A stretch of 64,000 nucleotides of DNA from Diogma glabrata (lineage: Eukaryota > Arthropoda > Insecta > Diptera > Cylindrotomidae). The stretch is from NCBI GenBank assembly GCA_963693315.1, contig OY856186.1, positions 73,739,909-73,803,908 of the forward strand. The letters run 5' to 3'. The translations under genes were made by a program, and so were the position numbers. The notes beneath the pieces were generated by a model. It saw only the letters and a list, made by a program, of their open reading frames with translations. It was not told the origin of the DNA and did not search any database. The first letter of the stretch is position 1; every line of letters begins with the position of its first letter. Shown here one piece after another: positions 1 through 11,860 of this stretch.

Positions 1-1770
1 ACTTTACCAAAGGTGTGTCAACATTAAGTGTATCAGGGATTTTCATATTTTTTGCTTAAAAAACGTTCATTTTCAGTGATAACGAGGATTGAATGTGGCG
101 AAATCTTGATGGTCGGCATTGGTATATGGGACCAGGAGCTTGATTATTGTATTATAAGTGTGTCAAAAAATACCGTCGAGTGTGCCAAAAGAATGATCAT
201 CATTTATTTTTTAACCCAATTTTATTGAAACACATAAAATTAATTATTTGTATGACATGAAATGTTATCGAACATGAAATGGGACATGCAATATGGTTCT
301 ATCCGGTTTCAACTCCTCCTAACTCATAGGAACAGTTGGAAAATATCAAGTGGTTGAAGATTAAATGTCGTTTTTTAATAAAAAATGTAATTACTAGGAA
401 GATGTTTCTTGAGTAATTTTTTGATAGATACCAGATTCCACTACTTCTGAATAAGAGGAACAATTGGAAGTTTGAATTTTTGATTATGTTAGAAATTTTG
501 CAATATTTTTGGAATTTTGATATTTCAATCTTTGATTTTGGATCAATTTTCGGAACATTTGTAGAATTTTGAAAAAGTTTAAATTTTTGATTTTATTATT
601 ATTTTTGCAATATTTTTGGAATTTTGAAAGAAGTATGAATTTTTGATTTTGTAATAATTTTTGGAATATATTTCGAATTTCGGAAAATTTTCGATTTTTT
701 TATAATTTTTGCACTATTTTTAGAGAACTTTGGAAAAAGTTTGTATTTTTGATTTTGTTATAAGTTTTGCAATATTTTTAGAATTTTGAAAAAAGTTTTA
801 AATTTTGATTTTGTAATAATTTTTGGAAAATATATTTGGAATTTTGAAAAAGTTTAAATAGTTGATTTTATTATAATTTTTGGAATATTCTTAGAATTTT
901 GAAAAAAAATTAAAATTTTTGATTTTATTACAATTTTTAAAATATTTTTGAAATTTTGAAAAAGTTTCAATCTTTGATTTTATAATATTGTTAAGAATTT
1001 CGGAAAAAAAATTTAAAGTTTTGATTTCTTTATAATTTTAAAAACATTTTTGGAATTTTGAAAAAAGTTGAAATTTTTGATTTTGTAATATTCTCTTGAA
1101 TATGTTTGGAATTTTGAAGAAAGTTAGAATATTTGATTTTATTATAATTTTTGGAATTACGGAAAAAGTTTAAATTTTTGATTTTGTTAAAATATTTTGA
1201 AATCAATTCATTCAATTCAATCAGGTCCCACTTTTTGAAAAAAATTAAATTACTTATTTGTAGAACACGAAATGTAATTGAACATGAAATTGGTAGATAA
1301 TGGGTCAATATTAAAATTATGTTTGAGAAAAAACACACTAATTTTTGATATCTGTATAATATTTTTATTTGCCAATCGATTTCGAAAGCTAAGCTTGCAT
1401 TGTCAAAGCCTGTTCTTAAACTGTTAGTATTAGTTAGTACTAGATTAGTTACTGCTTAACGCTAAATGGAGAGGCTTTTGAGGAGTCTGCTGAGTGTATT
1501 ATCTTTTCACTAAATTATGTCAATTTTTGAGATGTTATAATTTTTTGGCAACGTATTGACGTTTCGTGCTAGTTTTGTAATAAACTTCCAAACATTCATA
1601 AAATACTTATACTTTTACAAAGAGTTTTATGTTAAATATATACCGCTACCCAAAACTAAAAACAATGTCCTCATAAAAGCCTTTTGTCAAAAACTATATA
1701 AAAATCCTTAATAAAAACGAAGTGTTGATATCTCAAGGCCTTGAGATTTTAGCTCCTTCATATTTTTTTA
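1..1770 (+). repeat. Composite repeat family WXYZ, copy A (blocks X-Y-Z)
   Basis: Non-coding interspersed repeat. Bases 1-250 (block X) carry repeated GTGTGTCAAAAAA and CTTGATGGTCGGCATTGG motifs and match 26.66-26.86 kb, 37.6-37.85 kb and, inverted, 38.45-38.75 kb. Bases 470-1200 (block Y) are a minisatellite. Bases 1456-1770 (block Z) match 38.07-38.40 kb and, inverted, 57.48-57.78 kb. Z ends in a small hairpin; here ATCTCAAGGCCTTGAGAT is a perfect palindrome. Comparing copies gives the order W-X-Y-Z. A central tandem array plus a 3' hairpin recalls Helentron-associated (HINE/DINE-1) elements, but that assignment is inference. The 66-codon frame at 28-228 lies inside block X and is not treated as a gene. 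Confidence 0.75.
470..1200 (+). repeat. Degenerate ~56-bp minisatellite (block Y of WXYZ)
   Basis: About a dozen diverged units of the pattern GAATTTTGAAAAAAGTTTAA - TTTTTGATTTTGTTATAATT - TTTGCAATATTTTTG. The same unit recurs at 37.91-38.07 kb (about three units) and inverted at 57.79-57.98 kb. Unit number therefore varies between copies of the host repeat. The reverse-strand frame at 1030-1338 is produced by this array. Confidence 0.8.
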
Positions 1771-2104
1771 TATTATTTTTATTAAAATTATGATTTTTAA
1801 CAATCATGTGTGTAACAGTCAACAGATAAAATTCTAAAAAAATTTTATGCTCTGATGTTCTTTGGTGTTCCTTGTATCTAATATGTAATTTTCTTTTTTT
1901 TTGTCCAACATATTTATTACTATAACTTGCACATTTAATGTCATACACACCGGATTTGTTAAACTGTTCACTTTGAATTTTATATTTGTTTGTTGATAAT
2001 TTAATTTTGTTAGAGCTTTTAAGAGTTAACCTAGTACATATTATGTTTATTGCACATTCATAATTTTTTATTATATTAATTTTTTTATAAATTTTAGTTT
2101 CCAA
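1733..2104 (-). pseudogene. Penelope-like element fragment: GIY-YIG endonuclease domain
   Basis: A 123-codon reverse-strand frame. Residues ~51-85 fit the GIY-YIG nuclease found at the C-terminus of Penelope-like elements: GVYDIKC, then KYVGQ, then the R..EH helix (IRYKEHQR). In the family this domain nicks target DNA during insertion. A tyrosine stands where a Cys is usual before KYVG. After about residue 90 the frame becomes lysine/asparagine-rich and no longer matches, which suggests a frameshift. No reverse transcriptase remains upstream. The fragment lies between block Z of one WXYZ copy and block W of the next, so it probably inserted there. Function is surely lost. Confidence 0.7.
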
Positions 2105-2126
2105 AAATAGTATGCTTTCTATTTAC

Positions 2127-2390
2127 ATCGGTCTGAAAAACCCAAGTATTAAATTCTCGAGTCAAAATTGAAATTCTTAACCCTACTTTTTTAGCATTTC
2201 TCGACGTTTTAGGACCTACTGATTCAAAAACAGCAAAAAAAAAATGTATGCTACTCTGCCGGCCGGCTGTCATTACCTACGAAATCTAGAAAACCGCTGG
2301 AGGGATTTCAAAAATGTTTGTTTCTAAAAATTGGTATACTCAATGGGAAGAGCCGAAAGGACGAACTGATAAATAACTTTTTTAGCAGAC
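2127..2390 (+). repeat. WXYZ family, block W only
   Basis: Begins near CGGTCTGAAA and contains the conserved landmarks CATTTCTCGACGTTTTAGG, ACCGCTGGAGGGATTTCAAA and GCCGAAAGGACGA. It is colinear with 26.41-26.66 kb and inverted at 38.75-38.87 kb. Only the W block is present here. Confidence 0.75.
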
Positions 2391-5300
2391 ATGGGATCGG
2401 GAACTTTTGACATTTTATTTGTAATAGCATTCTCAAGGTATGTACCAATTTTCAGCTCTATGCGAATTATTGTAAGCTCACCCCTCTTCTGCCGATTATT
2501 TTGCCCGAACTATCTTTAATTCTTCTCTAGCTTTTGTGGAAATTGTTTTAGTATTTTAGTTTTTAATACAAAAATTGAAATTCTCTATATCTTTAATTTG
2601 ATTTCAAAAATGTAAATTCAAGGTGAAAACTAATAAATTTACGAACAAAGTTCTAAGTTCTAAGTTTACCGTATCAGTAAACTTATTAAACGTGCTAAGT
2701 CTCACTCACACAATGTTACGTATTTGGGATCACAGACTTACATGCCTATGTAAGGTGCACTCAAATTAACGCTTCTCCGGATTTAGAGCTCTCTTTGACT
2801 CAGTGCACGTCACAGTGAATATGTAGTCGAATCTATTACCCTTAACTCTAAAAGGTTAAGTTAAGAAAAGAGTGATTAAATTCAACAATGAAAGAGATGT
2901 TCGAACTCGCATTCCCTCCTGCAAAGTTGGAAATAATGGAAAACTTGGGCAATGATGTGAAATAAAATAACATCCGATTCAGACCAGGTATAAGGAATTA
3001 TTTAACTGTACTTTTATCTCGATGTGACGGAAGATGCACTAAAAGTGTTTATAGCGAGAGCTGAGGAAGGAGTCCTTACAGAACTGTTAAACGTTACCCA
3101 AGTATCACGAGCTAGTCGGTACGACCACGACATTCAATCAATCTATGAGTCTTAAAGACGTTGACAGCAGACTTTTGATCATAAACTATTGCTGTCAAAT
3201 TAAGTGCTATATTAAAATCTTAAACTGATAAGTATTTAAATTTATTGTTCTAAAATATTGAGAAAATTATGAAAAATTATTATTATTTTCTGCACTTGAA
3301 TTTTCGATTTCTGATTTTTTTCGCTTAATTTGTAACATTAAAGAAATGGCCAAAAAAATGGTACCATACAAGTGGAATCATCATCATCGCACATAGATTT
3401 TTAGATAGGCAATTATCGCACATAGATTTTCAATTTATACAACTTAGATATACGATCACCATCTTCATTTGACGTAATCATGTAACCAATTATATTAGTA
3501 TAGGAAAGATTTATAATGCATCAGAAGAAAGTAATCCCCTGATTTCGAAAGTCATTTTGTAAATCATGACAGAAGTCTAAAAAAGTTTGATTTTTCTGAC
3601 CAATTTTTTAAAACATATTTTTAAGACTAATATTAGAATTAACCAGACCCTTACGAGTAATTTTGCATTTAATGCGACTAAAAATGACCAAGTTTGCATA
3701 GGTCGAGTGAGGTTACTAGGGAGATCTTTTGTTTTACTGTTGTAAAGCACTTCAACATACTTCAACCAAAAGTGATAAGCGATAAATAAAGCATGGTTGG
3801 ATGGATTGGAATTTTGACTAGTACATAGATAGAACATAGACAGGACATAGACTAGTCGTTACACTAGGAACTCAATTGAATTTTTAACCAAACATAGAAG
3901 TTTTAGGTTAGCCACAACTTCTGTTAAGCTTCTAACTTCTGAAATAGCTACCATCAAAGGTAAATCTGGCACACCTAAGTAGTATACCAAGTCATAGACA
4001 GCAGTTATCGTCACTAGATTCTAGAGAAAAAGAAAAGCGAAATGTCCTGGCAAATTACATCTAGAGAAGCTATAAGGGCTAGGATGAGGATTAACAAGTG
4101 CTCTATCTACTCTGTACATGCTTTGCAATGGCATATAATCGACAAATTTATATAAAAACTAGGACCGACTTAGCTTCATTCTCAAGTTCCAAATAGGGCG
4201 AGAAGTAGAAGAGACAATTCATAGGATCTCAAAGAACCTATTTTGACGTATGTGTCATCATTTTTTGCCTACGATGACAGCAATTGCATCCTTAGAATTT
4301 AACATAGCTTCGAATGAAACAAACCTGCATTATCGAGTAGTCACTGCTTTTTACATGTTAGTTACATTTTATGAAATACTTGACAAACTCTAACTTTCAC
4401 CATATGCAATAGCGGTGATAACAGTTTTACTTGAGCTTTCAATCTCATCACTTTGCCATTCAATATCAAAAACTGATTTAATAAAAAATTGGGTGTCCGA
4501 TAGACGGTAAATTGTTTACTTTTCAAAAATAGATACAATTCGTTTCCGAATTTTTGTCATATTTTACCTTTCCGTGGTTATTGTTTCTATACTAAGTATT
4601 GACAATGTAAATGTTTCTGCTAAACGTTACTAACCCAGTTCAAATTCGTTGCTAATCATTTTAGTAAAGTCACGACAAAAAAAATTTCTTAAAAAAATGC
4701 CAAATTGGTGCTTAGAAGCAAATGTGGATCGCAATATTTCACAAAAAGACATTTATAAATTGAATACAGCAAAGTGTCAGATTTGTCAATCTCAAACAAA
4801 TGTTTTCGCAGCAACTTTAAGTCCTTAAATTATGGTTATAAATCTTCTGTTCTATCTATTATTGATGGTCAATTAATCGTCCATGATATGGCAATAAAAT
4901 TTGTGAGTTGAAGTTTCTGACGATTATTAAAGAACAACACGAAGCGTAAGGAAGAATTAAAATTAATTCAAACATGTTCAAAAAATTGGCATTCTTCTCC
5001 CCACCTTAAAAAATTCAACCATTTTTGCCCAACGCTTTCATAAAAAAGATAAACCGCACTGAAAGCTTAGTTATAGAAATTTTAAATAATCGTTTGCTCG
5101 GGAGACCTCCTTTCACTTTGTAATATGTTACCCAAGAACTATGAGCAAACACACTAAGATTTAAGAACCTACATATCTACTGAGTTTCATCAACATCGAA
5201 TCAAACAACAAAACTTAAAGTTATTGAAGTTTCATTTAAATATTTGTTTGTGAGGCTTTGTGATTTTTTTCGATAGAACTTACTATAGTTGAATGCGGAT

Positions 5301-6588
5301 CCTGACTACGTTTGTTTTTCAAGAATATTTTATACAAAATAATTTCCAATGTTATGTATAAGTAATTATAATTGTTAAATAATTCAATTCAATTTTTTAA
5401 CAAATTTTGTTAACGATTTGTTGATTCGCAATATTCTTTTTTTCCCTTATAACTCAATTAAAATCAATTGAATTTTATTTAAAATTAGTTATTTTAAATT
5501 TGAAGATTTATAAGAATCGTTAATTTTTTTTATACAACTCTTAAAAGGCGTCTTGAAAGTTTATGGTAGTGAGACTGGTTCGTATCCGTAACAATTGAAA
5601 ACATTCTCTTGTTTATCTGTTCAAAACACTTAAATTTAAATAGATTTTATTTTTTGGAGAGGATCCTCAAAACAATTGTTTTCCGTTATTTTAACACATC
5701 AGAATCTTATTTGATTTTTTAAATGTTGGAATATTTTAAACTTAGTAAAGTTAATAATAATGATTGCACTCAAACTTTAACCAACTGAATCAGTTACAAT
5801 TTGATATATATTACTTTCAATTTTTCAAGGTAAATATAAAATAACTAAACTGAAATATTCACAAAGTTCCACTTCTTATATTAAAATTTAAAAATAAAAC
5901 ACTCACCGTTAAGAATAAAAAAAATATTTAATCAACAAAATTATAGTTTGACAAAGGAATTTCAAAAACGATCACGTTTTAATTATTAAATAATAAAGAT
6001 ATCACAATTATTATAAAACTGTAATTAAATTAAGTTTACAATTTTTTGACCCACTCTTTCAAAGTGACAAAGTTTAACTGAAATAAATAACTGGCCATGA
6101 CAGGCTTTTAAATAAAAGTTTACAAAATAAAATAAAAGAATGGGAGTTGAAAAAAACCACCTCACTCACTTGTTTCACTTGTAAAAAAAAATAAAACATA
6201 TCTCTCAAATATAAAATCTCAACAACTTTATATACTTATATATGTACTATACACCTATATAGTGACATAAATTTTATAGATTTTTCTAATCAACTGTATC
6301 TATAAGTACATTATACATATATTAATGTATTACTTTTTTTTCTATGACGAAATATTTTGAACTGGCCTTTCGTTCTTTTCACAACTTGTTGATTATGTTT
6401 TCATTTTAGTTAGAGTTCAAATTGTGAGCAATAACGGAGTAAATAAAGTTAAAAATTAAATAAAATGTAATTTTTTTATTGATAAATCCGGGATTTTATT
6501 TTAGTTTAAGTTATTACAGAATTATGATTTAAAAATGGTTTTCTTCATTGAGACATAATTGAAATGGACCAACAGTTATATAACATAA
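2391..6588. other. Unrecognised AT-rich sequence
   Basis: No coding region, RNA gene or structured repeat could be supported. The 86-codon reverse frame at 3577-3837 has no recognisable domain. Stretches at 2.7-3.2 and 3.8-4.3 kb are slightly less AT-rich, and a short frame begins with MKEMFELAFPPAK at ~2888, but it ends after about 25 codons and resembles nothing I know. From 5.2 to 6.5 kb the sequence is very AT-rich. Confidence 0.5.
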
Positions 6589-6792
6589 AGCCTCGTTGAT
6601 ACTAAGAGTGTTTACAAGCTGCTAGTTGGCGAGTTTAAAAGCTGGCGAGTAGATTGTAAAGTAGCCAACCAATCAACTTTTTCGGTAGATCTGCTAGTTA
6701 GATTGTAAACATGATTACACTAGGCGAGTTTACATGCTGCTAGTAAAATCGCTGGATAGTAGATTGTTAACTATCTTAGTGTCAACGAGGCT
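6589..6792. mobile_element. 204-bp MITE with AGCCTCGTTGA terminal inverted repeats and TAA duplication
   Basis: The left end AGCCTCGTTGATACTAAGA and the inverted right end AGCCTCGTTGACACTAAGA differ at one base. The element is flanked on both sides by TAA (6586-6588 and 6793-6795). Inside, diverged copies of GCTAGT and GGCGAGT motifs recur in both orientations. A 3-bp TWA duplication is the hallmark of PIF/Harbinger transposons, which would supply the transposase in trans. No coding capacity. Confidence 0.7.
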
Positions 6793-8904
6793 TAAGAAAG
6801 AGTTGGACAACACAATGCACTATAGATGGCAAATCGAATCAAATCGCCGATAAAATAAAAATTTGATCCCGACCATTTCTGATTTTCTTGAAACTTTGGT
6901 AAATTATTAGTATAATTAAAAATAAATTAATTTGTGGCTTTTATTATTTGTATTTTTCACTAGTTTTGACACAGGGTGGTTCAAAATTTGTTAAGAAATT
7001 TAGCGACAATGCAAGTTTAATGTTACTTTGTGCTCGAACGGTTTAACCGATTTGAATAAATTTTAATCTTAATTAAGGATTACATTGTTAGTCATGATCG
7101 CTTAAAAAATTATTACACTGACTCGTGAGTTGTATTATAATTCTAATGAAAAGAGGAAACATGGTCCTTATTCTTCAACGGTTGGTTGTCAAACGTTTCA
7201 ATATAAATATAAACAAAGTTCCGATAATACTTTATTCCATTTGTGACCATTAGCCAACGACGACTTCTTATTTATGAACGATTTATGTTTAGTTATAGTT
7301 TCATGTTTTGTACATACTTTGATCTGGGTCAATTTATGTTAGTTTTTAATTTCATTCTACGGTTTCAGGAGAATAAATTTTAAAGTTATTATTTTAATGC
7401 TGTTAAATGGTATCAAATCGAACAACTCGGTTATAATCATAGTAAATCTGATACACATCTCATACAGATAGTGCAAATGACGACTAACAAAAATTAACAA
7501 ATGGAGAAATGTTGACAAAGTCAAACTATTTTGAGTGAAAGTTTTGTTTTATTCAATTGGAAATATTATCAGAAGAGTTAATCAATGGATACCAACACTT
7601 TGTATGATCACTGGCAATTGAAGAGCAGATATGTTAGCGAAAAGAGAAAGTTTGAATGAGCATTGAGCATGCCATAGTATATGCAAAGCAAGATGCAGAC
7701 GATGTACTAATGATGTTGCCGCAAATGAGCTGGAATAAATGGTAGTGTAAATATGATACTAAGAGTCAAATGAAAGGCAAGAAGCACAGAGAGCTACTGA
7801 GCGCTCCTTGGAAAAAACATTATTATGTTAAATATTAAACATTATTAAACATTAACACGTCTTAGGAAGTATAAAATGTCCAAGGATGGACTGCTTGCAC
7901 TACTTCCAGCTAGGCAGATCAGCTCTCTTGGTTACGGAAGGTAATTTCCGTTCTCCAGGTTGGACCGCAAAATCTCCCCGGAAAACACAAAAATTTTACT
8001 TATTGCACACAGAAAAATCAGTCACATATTTTCGAAGTAATGCAATAAAATATCTTTATGGATCTCATCCAAGAAGAGACACATTTTAACTTAATAGGAA
8101 AAATCATTTTAGTTTTTTTTAAATGAAAAATATTTTAAAATATGAAGAAATCTTTTTCGGAAATCAATAAAAGGAATGCTTTTTAAAATAAAAGGAATGC
8201 TCTACATGTTTATTAGATTTCATCTGCTTAATCGAAAAAGATTTCATATTTATTACATATAAATATAACTAATTGTTTCAAAGTGAAGTGAACGCCATGG
8301 CGTTGAATTTAATAAAACTTTTATCAATTTTTGGTTTTATTATTTTGAAAATTTTTGGTATGATGAAATATCTTTTGCAATATAAAGTCACTGCGGTATG
8401 CACTTTTGATTTAGAGAACTATTACTTAGTGAGTAAAAATGCGTCAGAACATATGACACCTTTTGAGAAATTATATCTCGTAAGCTAAAAATCAATATAC
8501 TAAAACAACTGAGCACTGATTAAGAACTTATCTAGACCAAACAAGTTCTAACTTCTCATTAGTCATTTAAGATCCCTTAAATATGCGTTAGCATCAAATC
8601 AAAAAATAATAGATAAACGGTTTTTGTCTTAAATATGGTACAAGATTTGCAAATGATGATCTATTTGCAATATACCAAACCTTTGACTGACAAGTTGCTT
8701 TCAAAATGGATTCAGTGATGGTCCAATAGGATTCGCCATCAAAACTCATCATGATACTATGTTATAATTTCAGCTTTTACATCTAATATAGCTGATGTAG
8801 TCTGATTTATTATGAAACTAAATTCAATCCTTCATTAAAATTAAAATCTTCATCATCGGTTGCAGTATAGTCCTAACTGAGTACTGACTTCGTTTTAGGT
8901 ATAT
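6793..8904. other. Unrecognised sequence
   Basis: Two short forward frames (7886-8089, 67 codons; 8273-8488, 71 codons) show no domain I can name. The second has a hydrophobic N-terminal part (LLSIFGFIILKIFG) that could be a membrane segment, but nothing else supports a gene. Sequence around 7.0-7.1 kb (CTCGAACGGTTTAACCGATT) looks like generic dispersed insect repeat DNA. Confidence 0.4.
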
Positions 8905-10000
8905 TTAATTTTTTTCAACCAATAAAAATGAAGTGGGGTTTTTTCGCAAAGCTTTATAAATATCAAGGAGGTACAGGTGGAGTTCACGAGAGCTCTGGGT
9001 ATAATCCTTGGCAAAGGTCAGTCTGGAAAATGTCCAACTCCAAATCGATACACACTTTCTGCAACAGTCGACGAATCCCAGATAATTCGGCAAGTGTCAG
9101 GCCTTTATCGGTTTGAATGTCCGAAGGATCTAGTGATGACGTCTGATAAGGAAATGGCTGCTGACCTACAGAACACCTCAAAGACAACAAATGGTTGACA
9201 TAAAAATATATTACGATTGAGATATCCCAAATACGTGCATTTAGATATCTCGAATAACGGTCTACACCGATGATATCGTAAATTTCGTGTCGGGCATATT
9301 TTTGACCATGCTGAAAAAGTGAATGCTAATGTTATTGCATTCGATTTGACCTAGATAATTAGGTTAGATATTAGTTGTCAAAACACAACTGATACTTTTT
9401 ATTAGCAAGCAAAAGATCTCTTATGTCGGCTCATCACCCAACAGTTAAGCAGTCTGGTACTTGTAGAATAAGCAAAATAGCTATAGGTACCGTTATCGAT
9501 TGGCAGCTCGACCCGATATTAGGAAGGGTAATGACAGCAAAAGCTAAAACTACAACAGCAACACTGAACGAATGTAAAAAAATTATGGGAAGGAAGATGG
9601 GATCTGGCACTTCTGCAATCAGATCGATTCAGATGGAAGATGTGATAATACTGTGGATATGACGATGGGCTTAGATTTTGTCAATTTATGACCAGTTTAT
9701 GTAGTAATCATCTTAGCCCGAAGTACAAGTGGTTACACATCTTGACTTACTTATTCTTACTTTTCAAATATGGAAGAATGGTGTTACTATTTCCGAAAAA
9801 TAATCAGCCCTTTGCTGATTTGACCGGTCAAAACGATTGCATTGCCTATCTAATTCATAAAAGATTAGGGGCGGGGGCAGAGATTAGTTGGTCTGCGTTT
9901 TTCTTAGTTCCAGAACTTAGAGGAAATAGGCTTGTCTATTTGATTCTTTCGTGCTTTCAGGTTATTAACAAGAAGAAAAGAAAAGTATCGTAAACACGTG
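8905..10000. other. Island of overlapping short ORFs, identity unknown
   Basis: This stretch is less AT-rich than its surroundings and is open in several frames on both strands: reverse 8905-9093 and 8984-9190, forward 8928-9116, 8977-9198, 9423-9662 and 9688-9993. None shows a motif I recognise. The two reverse frames could be one reading frame joined by a frameshift. Frames open on both strands are often a by-product of base composition, so I do not call a gene. It could be a decayed exon or an unidentified transposon. Confidence 0.3.
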
Positions 10001-10303
10001 GCAAGAGTTCCAGTTAGTGGTGTACATTTCCTCTGTGCGACCAGTTGAGTTCAAGTGATAAGATAGGTCTATCGCTAGTGGTTCTTGGAATAGAACAACA
10101 GCCGATAGACTATCGATTGTACCGCAGTGCGATGTGGTTTTGGTCGCATGAGTTCTCTATTATGGTAGTTTAGAGCATATTGTTCCTCATCCTCTTCAAT
10201 TAGCGGTTGCGCAGGATACACTCTTTCTTTGGTTCTATTACAAATAGGGTAATCGAAGAGTTCAGGTTGTATACTTTAATTAAAATTTCCAGGAGGAAGC
10301 CCG

Positions 10304-10673
10304 AGCAGAAATTAGTTAGAGAAAACTGAATAAAGTCAGGGCGTGATCAGGACCAGAAAGGGCATGTTCTATTAAGGCCTGTTCCGGGCCTGAATTGGAA
10401 TACTCTTTTAGGGTTAACCTTATTTGCATATATCCGGCCCTGATTTGGGTTTTCATATTGGACCCCTAGTTGCACAATCTGATCAGGGTCTGATAAAAAA
10501 TACCTTACTAGGGTTTGCTCCATTTAATTTTCAATGGTGAACTTAATCAGGACCTGATACAACTATCCCAATCAGGGCCCTATTGGGCAAACGCGTTACA
10601 CTCATGACTAGGGCCCAATCAAACTGGAGCAAACCTGATCAGGGCCCTATTTGCGCCCTAACAAATTTCTGCT
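10304..10673. mobile_element. Non-autonomous element with CTAGCAGAAATTTGTTAG-like ends
   Basis: Left end AGCAGAAATTAGTTAG and inverted right end AGCAGAAATTTGTTAG match at 15 of 16 bases. The interior is full of variants of TCAGGGCCCTAT, TGATCAGGGTC and CCTGATCAGG, in both orientations, so it is much richer in G+C than its surroundings. The element near 35.15-36.2 kb has related ends and the same GGCCGGATCAGG-type motifs. No reading frame. Class unknown. Confidence 0.55.
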
Positions 10674-10849
10674 AGTGAATTTACTGTTTCCTTTTTCCAT
10701 TGGGTGCCCAGTGAACACTGAAGTTAAGATCATTCACATATATATGACCTTCGTGTGATTTGATATTTATGTCATGTGTTCACTTTTTTCATTTTTACTT
10801 CCTTTGAATAGAAAGTGTTTTAGTTTCATATAGAAAGTGTTTTAGTGTA

Positions 10850-11460
10850 GTTAGCATAGATGAAAACCAAAGATTTTTTTTCAGTTGGTTCGGTTTTGGT
10901 TTAATAACAAAATTTTATTATGGTTTTTGGTTTGGTTTCGGTGTCTTCATATTTCAAAGCTTGGTTTTGGTTTGGTTTAAAGACTGCATAATCTTTTGGT
11001 TTTGGTTTGGGTTCGGTTCGGTTTTGGTTCAGATTCAGAATTTTGATTTACATTTTTATTTTTAATTAATTCTCGATAATCAAATAAAAACAGCTTTATT
11101 CTACTAATGAGTGGCATTAAAGAGACAGTGGTGGGCACGCTTGTCTTATAACACGTAAGCAAAGGATTTTAATTCTGTTCGGACCATCGATAAACCTCGA
11201 TCCTACAGACTCACTTGGTGTAGTTTCAACATGTATAGTAGTTTCAAAAAGAAATGAGAAGATTTTTCAATTTTTGTAGGTAAAAGAACAAATTTTTTAA
11301 CTATAAAACCGAACCGTGAACCAAACAGAAAAACATTGGTTTATGGTTCGGTTTAACTTTTTTTTAAAAAACTGGTTTGGTTTGGTTTAATCAAATCATT
11401 TTGAAAATGGTTTGGTTTGGTTTTAGTTCGGCAAAATTTCGTTGGTTCAGTGGTTTTGAC
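10850..11460. mobile_element. Candidate non-autonomous hAT-like element with GGTTTGGTT subterminal repeats
   Basis: Two clusters of TTCGGTTTTGGTTT and GGTTTGGTTTGG motifs, at ~10,880-11,030 and ~11,290-11,450, flank an AT-rich core. This matches the layout of the verified hAT elements at 25.3 and 50.8 kb, where subterminal motif clusters probably bind transposase. Weak inverted ends (AAAACCA) are visible, but I could not find an 8-bp target duplication. Just upstream ATAGAAAGTGTTTTAGT occurs twice in tandem (~10,809 and ~10,832). Confidence 0.4.
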
Positions 11461-11589
11461 CGCTTTTAATTGAAAAAATATTTTTGATGAATTTGTAGAT
11501 TTTACAAAAAATATTAAAATTTATCTAGAATTTGATTGATTTTACAATGTTTTTTGGTGCAACCATCGGATTGTACCAAAATATGGATA

Positions 11590-11860
11590 TGGAATGGATA
11601 ACTAAACTCCAAATCCGTTTACATAGCAACATAACATATATGTCAATATTGCACGATAGGATGACTGTCTTCCTCAATGATTAATGGCCAAATATAGAAT
11701 TGCTTGGAGGCTTATCTCTTCGACCAAGCAAACCGAGGCATCATCAAGGAATACTCCATAAAAAAGATTGAGGGTTCCACAATTGACTAAATATAATTCA
11801 TCTACCTTGGCTAATGATATTTGAGTGCTATTGCCAGTAAAGTTCACGAGTTGTCACACA
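11590..11860 (-). repeat. LINE-derived chimera family, partial copy 1
   Basis: Matches the middle of the 54.5-55.6 kb element in the same orientation. Landmarks are AATGGATAACTAAAC, CATCATCAAGGA, AAGATTGAGGGT, TAATTCATCTACC and CAGTGCTATTGCCAGT-like segments. It is clearly older: many substitutions and small deletions relative to the 37 and 54.6 kb copies. Confidence 0.65.

Noticed and set aside
1700..1760. Hammerhead near the first Penelope-like fragment
   Set aside because: The conserved hairpin there lacks CTGANGA and GAAA; it belongs to block Z of the WXYZ repeat, not to the Penelope-like element.
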